From JAJFFW01 sp963922595 (GTDB lineage Bacteria; Pseudomonadota; Alphaproteobacteria; Caulobacterales; Parvularculaceae): a stretch of DNA of 53,766 bases. Made by a program: the position numbers and the translations under genes. The DNA lies in the NCBI GenBank assembly GCA_963922595.1, contig CAWUIM010000018.1, forward strand, positions 1 through 53,766. The letters are read 5' to 3'. Positions within the stretch are counted from its first letter, which is position 1. The number at the start of each line of letters is the position of its first letter. Below, one piece after another: positions 35,729-45,019 of the stretch. The notes under the pieces were generated by a model. The model did no database searches, had not been told where the DNA came from, and saw only the letters and a list, made by a program, of their open reading frames with translations.

Positions 35729-36931
35729 ATGACCTCATCGGACATGACGACCCGGCGCGCGCCGGACAGCGCGCCACACCTGGCGCTGTTCATGTCGAAT
35801 GGCGGGTCCTTATGCGCTTGGGAACGAACAAATATCCTAAGCCGTGAAATCGCGCTTTATCTTGAATTCCTTCGCAGCGGGCTTGTCGCCAGCGTGATTG
35901 TATTTTCCTATGACTTTGCTGACCGGCAAAGACTGGCTGATGCGCGACGGGCGGATCAGACCTTTGACAGCGTAAGGGTGGTGACGCCGCCGCGCTGGTG
36001 CGGCGCGATGAAAGGGCTCGCTGCTGCGTTTTACAGTTTTTTCGGTGTCGTTGCGCACCGGCGCCAACTCAAGGAGGCTGACTGGTTTAAAACCAACCAG
36101 ATGAGCGGCGCCTGGGCCGCGATCTTCGCCAAATGGGTTTGCAGCCGCCGGCTTCTCATTCGTCAGGGCTATTCGCTATCGCGCCGGTTCGCAAAGAACA
36201 ATCATGCGCTCAGGGCGCGTCTGGCGCGCGCGGTCGAAACGGCGGCCTACGCTGCGGCCGACGCAATCGCCGTTACATCGACGAACGCCGCCGACGCCTT
36301 GCGGGCTCGTGAAAAGTTAGCGGCCAAAGTCAATTTGCTTCCCACCTATGTCGACACGTCGTTATTTACGCCGAAAGACCGATACGACTTCGATGAACCG
36401 GTCCTGTATGTGGGTCGTTTCGAGCCGCAAAAGAATCTCATCGCCCTGGTCGAGGGATGCCGACAGGCGGGACGCGCAATTGACCTCGTCGGCGGCGGCT
36501 CGCTGGAGCCTGAATTGCGTGAGTTGGCGGCCAAACCCGGACCGCCGGTACGCCTCCTCGGATCGGTCGCAAACGAAACGTTGCCCGAAGTATTGCGACG
36601 CTACACCGTCTTTGCGCTGACGAGCCGCCATGAAGGACTTCCGAAAGTTTTAATCGAAGCGATGTCGAGCGGTCTCGTCTGCGTAGGGTCGCCAATCCCC
36701 GGAATCACTGACCTCATTGACGATCACGTTACGGGCTATCTCACTGAAGGCTTGTCATCCGACGAGATCGCGGCCACCATCGCCCTCGCCTATAGTGACC
36801 GGCGCGCCGATGTGGGCCGCGCGGCGCATGCCATGGTGGAGCGCATGTTCAACCTTCAGCATTACGCCCGTCAGGAAGCCCGTCTCTATTTGCCGCCTGA
36901 TTCTTTCGACTCCGGCCCGGCGACAAGATGA
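35729..36931 (+). CDS. Glycosyltransferase family 4
   Basis: A 400-aa GT-B enzyme. N-terminal LALFMSNGGSLCAWERTNIL, central IRQGYSLSRRFAKNNH, donor-domain LYVGRFEPQKNLIALVEGC, and the nucleotide-sugar site VFALTSRHEGLPKVLIEAMS with SGLVCVGSPIPGITDLID (E-x7-E). Start ATG 35729 lies 12 bases after the preceding stop, and its last four bases (ATGA) overlap the flippase start, so the three genes are coupled. Sugar specificity is unknown. Confidence 0.9.
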   Translation: MTSSDMTTRRAPDSAPHLALFMSNGGSLCAWERTNILSREIALYLEFLRSGLVASVIVFSYDFADRQRLADARRADQTFDSVRVVTPPRWCGAMKGLAAAFYSFFGVVAHRRQLKEADWFKTNQMSGAWAAIFAKWVCSRRLLIRQGYSLSRRFAKNNHALRARLARAVETAAYAAADAIAVTSTNAADALRAREKLAAKVNLLPTYVDTSLFTPKDRYDFDEPVLYVGRFEPQKNLIALVEGCRQAGRAIDLVGGGSLEPELRELAAKPGPPVRLLGSVANETLPEVLRRYTVFALTSRHEGLPKVLIEAMSSGLVCVGSPIPGITDLIDDHVTGYLTEGLSSDEIAATIALAYSDRRADVGRAAHAMVERMFNLQHYARQEARLYLPPDSFDSGPATR

Positions 36932-38217
36932 CCGGGACCGTCGAGACTGAAAATCAAGCCGGCAAAGCGCCGTGGTGGATGACGCTGTTGCGGATGGGGC
37001 CGTTGGCCATTTTCGCTTCAGCCCTGCCGGGCGGCGTGAATTACTTCATTATCCTGTTTCTTTCATTCAGTCAGCCTGCGGAGGAAACAGGCGTCTTCCG
37101 GATAATGATATCGATATTCGCGATCGCCAATCTCCTTTCGCTGAGCGAGTCGCAGAAAATCTATATCCGCGCCGTCGCCCAGGAAGACCGCGCAGCCGGC
37201 GCCGCGCTGTTCGCCAATCAGGCCGCCTTTGCTCTGGTTCTCTTTGCAGCCTGCGCGACCGCGATCTTTCTCGGATCGACCTTCGGCGGCATAGAGTTCA
37301 ACTATTCGGAACCCATTTTGGTGATAACGGGCCTCTCGGCGCTCTATATGCCGACGCAATGTTATATGGCCTACTTCCAGTCGAAACGCTGGTTTTTTGG
37401 GTTGGCTGTCGCCGAAACCCTGAAATACGGCGCGGCGTTATTGGTCTTCTTGTTGGCGACGACCAACGGGCTTGAGACGACCACCGCCGTCTACGCTCAA
37501 CTGGCGACGATGACCGCTGTGAACATTGTTTACTTCAGCGTGTTCTCGCGGCGCTTCATCGATTTCGACTTACTATGGCGGCGCGCTACCGCGCTATTGG
37601 GAATGCGTCCGGCCGCAGAAGCGCGCATGATCAGCTTCGCCGTATTGGCGCCTGGAATGCTGGAGCATCTCGATAAGTTCTTACTCGGCGCCGCACACGG
37701 CGTTGCGGCGGTCGGCGTTTATGCGCTTGGTTATTCGACCGGGCGTTTCCTCTACAACATTCTGAAGCCGGCGACCTACGTTTTCTGGCGCGGCTATGTC
37801 GACACCATGCCGACGCCGCGCGCGCTGGCGCTGATTTGCGTCGGCTTTTCAGCCTTCGGCGCTGTCGCGGCGGCGATTTTTCTTGCGCTCGTTGAATTTG
37901 TGCCCGCCATGGAGACGTTCCGCGAAAGCCGGTACGTCACCGTCATTCTTTTCCTTTCGTGGGGCATTGCACTGGCCGACGCGGTCTATACGCAATCCTA
38001 TTCGATCAACAAGGACCGTTCAGCGCGCGATGTATTGACCGCAAATGTAGTCGGCGCGCTGATCGCCATGCCGCTCATTATCGCCGGGGCGTTCGTGCCG
38101 GCGGCCGGGGCGGCGATGATCGTCTTCGCCTTATATTATCCCGTTCGCCATCTCGCTATTATGATAATGCTTTCGCGCCTTGACGGTGCGAATAAACGGC
38201 GGCGATTGACCGGTTAA
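36928..38217 (+). CDS. Wzx-type polysaccharide flippase
   Basis: A 429-aa integral membrane protein with about twelve segments, beginning at WMTLLRMGPLAIFASALPGG. It belongs to the oligosaccharide flippase (MVF/Wzx) superfamily, which flips undecaprenyl-linked repeat units across the inner membrane. The conserved pattern LEHLDKFLLGAAHGVAAVGV near the middle and the C-terminal basic tail (DGANKRRR) fit. It follows the two glycosyltransferases in one operon and converges on the beta-helix gene with 30 bases between. Confidence 0.88.
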   Translation: MTGTVETENQAGKAPWWMTLLRMGPLAIFASALPGGVNYFIILFLSFSQPAEETGVFRIMISIFAIANLLSLSESQKIYIRAVAQEDRAAGAALFANQAAFALVLFAACATAIFLGSTFGGIEFNYSEPILVITGLSALYMPTQCYMAYFQSKRWFFGLAVAETLKYGAALLVFLLATTNGLETTTAVYAQLATMTAVNIVYFSVFSRRFIDFDLLWRRATALLGMRPAAEARMISFAVLAPGMLEHLDKFLLGAAHGVAAVGVYALGYSTGRFLYNILKPATYVFWRGYVDTMPTPRALALICVGFSAFGAVAAAIFLALVEFVPAMETFRESRYVTVILFLSWGIALADAVYTQSYSINKDRSARDVLTANVVGALIAMPLIIAGAFVPAAGAAMIVFALYYPVRHLAIMIMLSRLDGANKRRRLTG

Positions 38218-38247
38218 CGCAGCATTCGGCGTAAAGATTACGATGCG

Positions 38248-39987
38248 TTAGCAATTATCATCCGGTGACGGAAGTATAGTTTGCTTACGCGGCGCTGTTT
38301 CAATGCGAATGGTTGGCGCAAAACAGTCAGACCGCCATGCAAAAGCGCCGATCGGCACAGCGCCGGAGATTTTCACAGTTTCATCAAATGTAGCGTCGCT
38401 ATCGATCGGTCCGAGCCGGACCTCGCGAAGCGGCGCCCGTCCCATCAAATGAACAACACGCGCCATGCGGCCCGGTGCATAGCAATTGCGCGCGACGACC
38501 CGCCCAATTTCGAGCACGTCGCAGCCGACCTTTGACTCAGCGAACGCCAGCACGGCGATGTCCTGGCCGTGCGCCGCAGATTGATGAGCAAACCGCCCGG
38601 CGTTCGATAGGCCGTCGCAATCGACTTCGCCAAGCCTGATGCGCCGATAGGCGCCAAGGCCCACAGCCCAACGCTCCCACAGACCGCCAAGAACGCAATC
38701 GCGCATAACAAGCCGGTCAAGGCGCACGTCGCCCATCGCCGCCTGACCACCCAATGGCGGCGACATGCGCACAACAGCGCTTGCGCCGCTGATGCGTTTT
38801 CCCGGCGCATACGGATCTTCAACATCCCCGCCACAGCCGACGATTTCCATGTCTTTGATCGCCACGTCTTCGCACCGTAAATAGACCGCCGGCCGGCCGA
38901 CAAAGCCTTGCGAATTTGAGATCATCACCCGATCAAGGCGCACTTTGCCGCCGCGCGCGCCGCTGGACGCGCGCGATCGCCCCGTCCCCTTCAGCGTCAG
39001 TGACGCTTCGTGGTGGCCGGCGTTTTCAATGGTGAGCGCCTTACCCTTCAAGCCAACAACCTTGGCGTACAATCCGGTGCAGTCGCGGCGCGAATGATTG
39101 CTGACATTGCGAATGGTGACCTTATCAAACTCAACATTGCGCGCGAGAATACGAACGCCGTCGCAGTTCGCGGCGGTCTCTTCGCTCCCCTTAAGACGGC
39201 GGTCGTCCCGAACGCCATCCACCAAAACCGTCCCGATCTCGCAACGCTCAAATTGCGTCTGGGCGTCCGCTCGATCGTCGCCGATATGGATTGCGCAGGC
39301 CGTTCCGATAGCGTTCATTCGGTCAGGGCGGCTTTGATAATACCAATTGTCTGTGTCCGGCACATGAATGTTTCGGATGTCGACAGCGTTGATCCTGCAA
39401 GAACGCATCGCCGTGCGCAGCCAAAGACCGCACACGCCGCCTGATCCGGAAACAGATGAAATGGTAACGTCGTCAATTCTATAGGGATGCGTTTCATATG
39501 GCGTGAAAATCGAGAGGGCCCTGACGCCCGCAGCGGCGTCGTTTGTCCATTTCCAGTCGTGAATCGCGAGTGCGGAGATCGACGCCGTCATGGTCTCGTG
39601 CGCTTCGACAAGTGTGAGGTTCCGAGTCGATACACCGGATATGTGAAGCGGCGCGTCAACCAGTGAAAACAAAGTCGCGCGCGGGGAATGCGTCGCATCC
39701 AACTGCACCTTGTCAGACCCCGCCCCGAACAGACGCACCCCTGCGCTGCTCGGAGAAAATCGCGTTGGATGAGTAAGCCGGTAATGACCAGCCGGGACAA
39801 ACCCCTCGCCCGTTTCGGCGGCGGCTTCAATGAACCTGTTCCAGGCAGAACTGTCGTCGGCCGCGCCGTCGCCGACCGCGCCGAACGCGCGCAACGAGAT
39901 GGGCCTGCGTTCGCTGGCGCTGTATGCCGGGGATACAAACAGGCCAAGAAGACCGGCCACCGTCGTCCGCCGGCCAATGCGGTTCAC
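38248..39987 (-). CDS. Secreted right-handed beta-helix protein (pectate lyase 3-like)
   Basis: A 579-aa exported protein. The signal has a twin-arginine look (GRRTTVAGLLGLFVSPAYS). The mature N-terminus RPISLRAFGAVGDGAADDSS with AWNRFIEAAAETG is the pectate-lyase-3/endorhamnosidase signature. The rest has repeats of about 25-35 residues typical for a parallel beta-helix (KVTIRNVSNHSRRD, AVYLRCEDVAIKDMEIVGCG). It may cleave or modify the polysaccharide, as such genes often occur in these clusters. It overlaps the BY-kinase stop by four bases, so it is in the same transcript. Confidence 0.83.
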   Translation of the reverse strand: MNRIGRRTTVAGLLGLFVSPAYSASERRPISLRAFGAVGDGAADDSSAWNRFIEAAAETGEGFVPAGHYRLTHPTRFSPSSAGVRLFGAGSDKVQLDATHSPRATLFSLVDAPLHISGVSTRNLTLVEAHETMTASISALAIHDWKWTNDAAAGVRALSIFTPYETHPYRIDDVTISSVSGSGGVCGLWLRTAMRSCRINAVDIRNIHVPDTDNWYYQSRPDRMNAIGTACAIHIGDDRADAQTQFERCEIGTVLVDGVRDDRRLKGSEETAANCDGVRILARNVEFDKVTIRNVSNHSRRDCTGLYAKVVGLKGKALTIENAGHHEASLTLKGTGRSRASSGARGGKVRLDRVMISNSQGFVGRPAVYLRCEDVAIKDMEIVGCGGDVEDPYAPGKRISGASAVVRMSPPLGGQAAMGDVRLDRLVMRDCVLGGLWERWAVGLGAYRRIRLGEVDCDGLSNAGRFAHQSAAHGQDIAVLAFAESKVGCDVLEIGRVVARNCYAPGRMARVVHLMGRAPLREVRLGPIDSDATFDETVKISGAVPIGAFAWRSDCFAPTIRIETAPRKQTILPSPDDNC

Positions 39988-42407
39988 GAGGACGAGCGGC
40001 GCCTCTCCGCCGCATAGTCGAGATTGCTGAGCTTGCCGTATTGCAAATGGTCGAAGGCGGTGCGGGCGGCGACAGCCTGTTTCGGTTCAGGCGGCGGCGC
40101 CGGATCGGCGTGTTCAGCATCCGGATCGTCGGTGACTTCGCGCCGTCGCGGCTCATAATAGGAATGGCTTGACTCGCGATAATATAAGGAGTCTCCGTAC
40201 GATAAACGTCCGGGAAAACTCATATTCACGCTGTTGAGAATCAATCCCTGTATCGGAATCGAACTATTCAGCAATTGTGAAATAGCCGCCTGGACAGTTG
40301 CGATCTTTGTTTTTTCCGATCGCGCGATCAGATAGGTCTGATCGCTGAAGCTCGCAATCGTGCGCGCCTCAGCAACCGAGAGAACCGGCGGGGCGTCAAG
40401 AAAGATGAGATCATATCCCTTAGACGCATCATCAAGAAACCGCCTCATCACCTTCGGATCGAATTCGATCAAAGTATCGTCGGTGGACGAGGCGCGCGCG
40501 GGCAAAACATCCAGACCGGAGTGTTCATCGCTGACGACCAGCGATCGCCAATGCCAGTTCTGCGACAGGACTTCGTGCAGCCCGCCTTGCGGCTCAATCG
40601 ACAGCAGGCGATTGAGGGCGCGAATACGATGATCGCAATCCACCAGCAGAACTTTTTTGCCGGACGCAGCCGCGAGCCGCGCAGCCGACAGGCTTATCGT
40701 GGTCTTGCCGTCGCCGGGAAGCGCAGACAACAGGCACACGACCGTCGCTTTCTTTAACTGTCGTCTGGTCTCAATTGAATGCAAAAGGACGCGCAGCGAT
40801 TCAGCAAAGGCTGATATGGGATTTTCTACGATGTAAGATGTCGGCGTACCGCCATCGCCAAGGGACTTTTCGTCAAGTTCGGGCACCGAGGCGATGACGG
40901 GATATCCAGTACGCTGAGAAAGTTGCTCGGCGAATTGCGCCGTATCCTCGTTGAGCTGCTCCATCACCAGACAAAGCAGGATCGATGTCCCGAGGCCGAG
41001 ACTAATCGATAATGCGAGCGCAATCGGAACATTGGGCGTGCTTGGCCTAAGCGGCAAAGCGGCGTCCTGCAGCAAGCGGATATTAGCCGTCGTGTAACGT
41101 TCCTGCCCTTCAATCTGCAGGCGCCGCTGAACAAGACCGTTATAGACTTCGCGCGCGCTTTCCGCTTCAAGCTCCAGTTCACGCAGCCGCACCCGCGCAG
41201 TGTTATCCGCAACCATTTCTGCGCTGATCTCTTTGAGGTTCTCCTCCAGGACCGTCAGTTGCCGGCGGGCGACCTCCACATCCGACGAAACGTTCGCCGC
41301 AATCCGCTCGATCTCCTCATCGATTTGTTGTTGCACTTTGGCGATCACCGCCCGGCCGTCACGCACAAGGGGCGACCGGCTTCCATATCGTTGCTCCAAA
41401 TCTGCTTGCTCGCTGCGCAGCTCCGCAATGTGAAGACGCAAGTCACGGATGACATCGGACGTCAGCGCTTCCGCGATCGCCTCAACGGGCCGATCCGCCT
41501 CCGACGATGCTTCAATCTGGGCGAGACGCGCTTCTTTGTCCGTCAGATTGACGCGCGATTCGGAAACCATGCGCTGCGCATCGCGAAGCTTGCGTTCGAT
41601 CAGCAGTTCGCCCTCCGTACCGAACAGACCCGTCGTGTTTCGGTAATCCTCAACAACGGCTTCTTTTTTCGCAAGGTCTTCGCGAAGTTCCGCAATACGC
41701 TCGGAAAGCCAAAGATTGGCGCGTCTTGCGCCAGCGGTCAGGTCAGCGTCTCGGGCGTCGCGATAGATTTCGACAATAGCGTTCGAGATATCAGCGGCCT
41801 GTCGCGGTGATCGCGCCGTTACATTAATCCGCACCGCATAACTCAGTCCGTACCGGTTCGCATTAATCGCCTCGTCAACCGCTGAGATGGTCTTCTGACG
41901 CTGAATCTCGGCCACTTCATCCGGCGTAAGCTGACTATTCACGCCGCCAAGTAAGACACCTTTAATCGCGTTCTTTACCGCGCCGATTGGCGACGCGGGA
42001 CGCAGCGCGGCATTCCACGCAGGATCCTCGACGAGCGAAAATCGCTCGACGACCTTCTCAGCGATAAGCCGTGAATTAATGAACTCAATTTCAGAATCGA
42101 CCAGCGCAGTATCCGGCGCTGTCGGAAGCGGAGCGGGATCTACGGCGGTGACTTCCTGCTGCGGCCGCGGACTGACCATGATCGAGGCATGCGCCGTATA
42201 TTGCTTTGGTTGCACGAGCTGAATGACAGCCGCCGCCAGCGTGACCACCACGAACACACCGGCCAACAATCGCCAGCGTCGCCACACCAAACGGAGAACT
42301 TCTTGGACGAGGTTTCGCGGCGTTTCCCAAACGCCCGCGCGCTCGGTCCCATTCCGCGGGACGGAGGGGTAGCTCGGCGGCCCCGCCAAATTATGAGGCG
42401 CATTCAT
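39984..42407 (-). CDS. Wzz/Wzc-type polysaccharide co-polymerase with BY-kinase domain
   Basis: An 807-aa inner-membrane protein that controls polymer length. First membrane segment about residues 47-65 (LLAGVFVVVTLAAAVIQLVQ), a Wzz domain, a long periplasmic coiled coil (about 210-440, with LRDAQRMVSESRVNLTDKEA), second membrane segment about 458-480 (IALALSISLGLGTSILLCL), then the cytoplasmic tyrosine kinase. Walker A is ALPGDGKTT with Lys568, A' is VLLVDCD, B is LIFLDAPP. A Tyr cluster (YGDSLYYRESSHSYYEPRR) near the C-terminus is the autophosphorylation tail. The Pro/Gly-rich extension of about 30 residues at the N-terminus is not unusual. Confidence 0.93.
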   Translation of the reverse strand: MNAPHNLAGPPSYPSVPRNGTERAGVWETPRNLVQEVLRLVWRRWRLLAGVFVVVTLAAAVIQLVQPKQYTAHASIMVSPRPQQEVTAVDPAPLPTAPDTALVDSEIEFINSRLIAEKVVERFSLVEDPAWNAALRPASPIGAVKNAIKGVLLGGVNSQLTPDEVAEIQRQKTISAVDEAINANRYGLSYAVRINVTARSPRQAADISNAIVEIYRDARDADLTAGARRANLWLSERIAELREDLAKKEAVVEDYRNTTGLFGTEGELLIERKLRDAQRMVSESRVNLTDKEARLAQIEASSEADRPVEAIAEALTSDVIRDLRLHIAELRSEQADLEQRYGSRSPLVRDGRAVIAKVQQQIDEEIERIAANVSSDVEVARRQLTVLEENLKEISAEMVADNTARVRLRELELEAESAREVYNGLVQRRLQIEGQERYTTANIRLLQDAALPLRPSTPNVPIALALSISLGLGTSILLCLVMEQLNEDTAQFAEQLSQRTGYPVIASVPELDEKSLGDGGTPTSYIVENPISAFAESLRVLLHSIETRRQLKKATVVCLLSALPGDGKTTISLSAARLAAASGKKVLLVDCDHRIRALNRLLSIEPQGGLHEVLSQNWHWRSLVVSDEHSGLDVLPARASSTDDTLIEFDPKVMRRFLDDASKGYDLIFLDAPPVLSVAEARTIASFSDQTYLIARSEKTKIATVQAAISQLLNSSIPIQGLILNSVNMSFPGRLSYGDSLYYRESSHSYYEPRRREVTDDPDAEHADPAPPPEPKQAVAARTAFDHLQYGKLSNLDYAAERRRSSS

Positions 42408-42733
42408 GGTAAGGCCCTACTCCACAGACAACTCCGCATGAAAGGCGTCGTCTTTGACTCCGCCGCCATATCGGCATCAAGCGGACGCGATCAACGGTGA
42501 AGCCGACCAATATCCGAATTGCCGTGACCCCAAGGTCGCGCGGGCGCTTCTACCCCCCATGCAAGAGAGAGTATGGAACAAATGAGGTATACAAGACAAG
42601 GATTTATCGCGAATGCGAACATTCCCCGGACAGGCATTGAGCGCCTGGCGCCCTTGCAGCGGCGCCCCTGAAACGGACGCCGTCAGCGCACAACCGGCCC
42701 TTGCGTCAGAAAGGTGCGATCGCAGGCGCCAAA
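42408..42733. other. Intergenic region before the BY-kinase gene
   Basis: About 325 bases with no convincing gene. It should hold the promoter of the kinase/beta-helix pair and the end of the upstream GT2 transcript. I see no clear terminator hairpin or TTAA-N7-TTAA site in it. Confidence 0.5.
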
Positions 42734-43570
42734 TTACGCGCCCAGGCCCAGAATCTCGAATATTCGCCGCCGCACGCGTCGCGCCCAGTTCGGGGCCGCG
42801 AGAAGCCAGCCGCGCCGCCACATGACGCCGATAAAATCTCCGGAATCGTCTTGATCCGCTGCGTAAAGGAGGCGAGCGGCGGCGGAAAACATCATCTGCT
42901 GCTTGCGCTTCGATACCGTGATCGATTCACGCAAGTAAAAGCGCGTCACAAGCGGTTCCGGTACAACCGTAAAGGTCATGCCGTGTTTCATGGCGTTCAG
43001 ATAGAGCGCGTAATCGAGCGCATACCGAAAACTCTCGTCATACCCGCCAAGGCGATCTAACGCGTTGCGCCGAATGGCGATTGATGAGTGGATCAGAACG
43101 TTGCGGCGCAACAGCGCAGATTTAAGCGCCGCATCGCTATCCGGACAACGGATCAGCCAGCTCTCGGGCGCATCATCGCCAATCGCTATTCTGCGCGGCT
43201 CGCCGCGCACGCCGCGCCCAAACGTGGCGGCGATATCAGCGCCCGCCGCATTTAGCGCCTCCAATTGCAGCTCCACCCGCCGCGGATCGCAGGAATCGTC
43301 ATCATCGATCCGGAAGACGACATCGCCGACGCATTTCCTCAGTCCACGGTTTGCCGAAACCGCAACGCCCAAATTGGCGTCGTTAAAGACGAAATCAACG
43401 TCTGGATGCGCGCGCCTCATTGCGTCGCGTTCCTCCGCGAGGGTGACGCGGTCCACGACCACGACAATCTGTTCCGGCGTCACTGTCTGCTGGCGAAGGT
43501 CATCGAGAAAGATATCCCAGCCCGGCTTGCACAACGAATTCATCAAAAAGCTTGCGCTGGCCACGGTCAT
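42734..43570 (-). CDS. Glycosyltransferase family 2
   Basis: A 278-aa inverting GT-A enzyme. Nucleotide-binding start TPEQIVVVVDRVT, then FVFNDANLGVAVSANRGLRK, the metal-binding D-x-D as FRIDDDDSCD, and the acceptor-side block IRRNALDRLGGYDESFRYAL (ED-like). There is no membrane segment. It overlaps the Wzy-like gene by four bases and forms one operon with it. Sugar specificity is unknown. Confidence 0.9.
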   Translation of the reverse strand: MTVASASFLMNSLCKPGWDIFLDDLRQQTVTPEQIVVVVDRVTLAEERDAMRRAHPDVDFVFNDANLGVAVSANRGLRKCVGDVVFRIDDDDSCDPRRVELQLEALNAAGADIAATFGRGVRGEPRRIAIGDDAPESWLIRCPDSDAALKSALLRRNVLIHSSIAIRRNALDRLGGYDESFRYALDYALYLNAMKHGMTFTVVPEPLVTRFYLRESITVSKRKQQMMFSAAARLLYAADQDDSGDFIGVMWRRGWLLAAPNWARRVRRRIFEILGLGA

Positions 43571-44964
43571 ATTGGGCGCGCCACGCCGGGCGATTGCGCA
43601 TCGGCCCTAGGGCCACGCGCCGGAGCTTGGCGGCCAAACGGATTGCCATGCCCTCGCGTCATCTCTTGTAACGGAAACAATGCGAGCACGTACCAGATCA
43701 GAATGTCCGACTGCAGCGGTCCGTCATTGTGGAAATAGACATGAACGATGTAAACGACAAAAGGGAGATACAGCGTCCAGCGGCGGATTAAGTGGTAAGC
43801 AATAAAGATCGCGACAAAGATTATCGGGACGCCATACTTGTTCAGAGAATTCAAGAAGAAATTGTGCAGACCATAATTTCTGATCGCCTGGAGATTGGGC
43901 GAATGCTGCAGATATTCCCAATGACCGGGCCAATGTTCGCGGGGATCAAATCCAAGGCCATAACCAAGGGGGCGATCAAAGAATAGCCGCAGCCCGTAAT
44001 TTCCGAGCGTAATCCGGCCGAGCGATGAGCCGTCATTGGTCGTCGCAACCCGTAGTCCAAGCTCACCCATATTCGTCAACGTGAGAAAAAGCACAGGACC
44101 CGCGATCAAGACCGCCGCGAGCGCGGCAAGCATGACCCTGCTCTCCCGGGTCGCCGCATAGATCGCTGCGAACACCACCGCCCCTAACAAAGGAGAGCGA
44201 TTGCCGGAAACAACCGACAATACGGCGAACAGCACCAAAGCGATCACTATACGGCGATCGAAGTTCACAAGAATTCGCCCGTGCGTTTCGTGCGCTCTCA
44301 GCGCCCAGTAGGCGATAAAGGCGAGACAAAGTTGCGTCGCCAATATCACCGGACTCATGGAAACCCCGAGCGCACGAAAATGTTTCGTGTACCAGAGTTT
44401 CGTCGTCGGGAGGTCGTTTTGAATAACGCCCAGGCCCGCGCGTAAATCCCATGCCGGTGAAATATCTGCAAACTGGAGGACGGCGACGCCGCCGCTGGCG
44501 AGCACAAGCCCGATAAACAAATAGGCGACCCGGCGCACGCCCCAAATCGAAACCATTGCGGCGCCGAGCACCAGAGCAATCACGCACTGAACGTGTATCT
44601 CAAGAAGCTGGCGAAATATAACGGCGGGGTCTTCGCGCGAAACGACGCTCGAGACCACGCCGAAGAAAGCGACCAGCGCGATCACTGTGAGTTTCATCCG
44701 ATGATTGGACAGGGCGCGAACGACAATCTCCCACCGGAAAAATGCAATCATCCCGAGAGAAGCGAGGGCGAAAAACGACCGCACGGGGATAGAAGCGATT
44801 TGCCAGCGGACAAGGGCGATCGACAAGCCGACATTCACGGCGAACAACACCAATACCGTCCAGGCGAACGCGCTTTTTTCCGGCGCCGCTAACGGTTGGT
44901 CGATATGGGCTCGCCAATTACCCGCGGGCGTTTCCCACATTTCTGTCTGGGCTGTCGCACTCAT
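43567..44964 (-). CDS. O-antigen ligase/polymerase (Wzy-like)
   Basis: A 465-aa membrane protein with about ten to twelve segments (for example FAWTVLVLFAVNVGLSIALV). The Wzy_C motif region has RSPLLGAVVFAAIYAATRES and the long periplasmic loop YGLGFDPREHWPGHWEYLQH followed by NYGLHNFFLNSLNKYGVP (His-x2-x-Leu pattern). It polymerises repeat units or ligates them to lipid. ATG 44964 (MSATAQTEMWE) is chosen; a longer frame to 45156 runs into the GMC gene and has no family match. It is cotranscribed with the GT2 gene. Confidence 0.88.
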   Translation of the reverse strand: MSATAQTEMWETPAGNWRAHIDQPLAAPEKSAFAWTVLVLFAVNVGLSIALVRWQIASIPVRSFFALASLGMIAFFRWEIVVRALSNHRMKLTVIALVAFFGVVSSVVSREDPAVIFRQLLEIHVQCVIALVLGAAMVSIWGVRRVAYLFIGLVLASGGVAVLQFADISPAWDLRAGLGVIQNDLPTTKLWYTKHFRALGVSMSPVILATQLCLAFIAYWALRAHETHGRILVNFDRRIVIALVLFAVLSVVSGNRSPLLGAVVFAAIYAATRESRVMLAALAAVLIAGPVLFLTLTNMGELGLRVATTNDGSSLGRITLGNYGLRLFFDRPLGYGLGFDPREHWPGHWEYLQHSPNLQAIRNYGLHNFFLNSLNKYGVPIIFVAIFIAYHLIRRWTLYLPFVVYIVHVYFHNDGPLQSDILIWYVLALFPLQEMTRGHGNPFGRQAPARGPRADAQSPGVARPI

Positions 44965-45019
44965 GACATCGGTCTTATCACAGCGTTGATCGATGCAAAG
45001 GGCCAGGCAAGACAGCGCC

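Noticed and set aside
42477..42821. Minus-strand frame overlapping the GT2 gene end
   Set aside because: No family match and it overlaps a certain gene; the region is probably promoter DNA.
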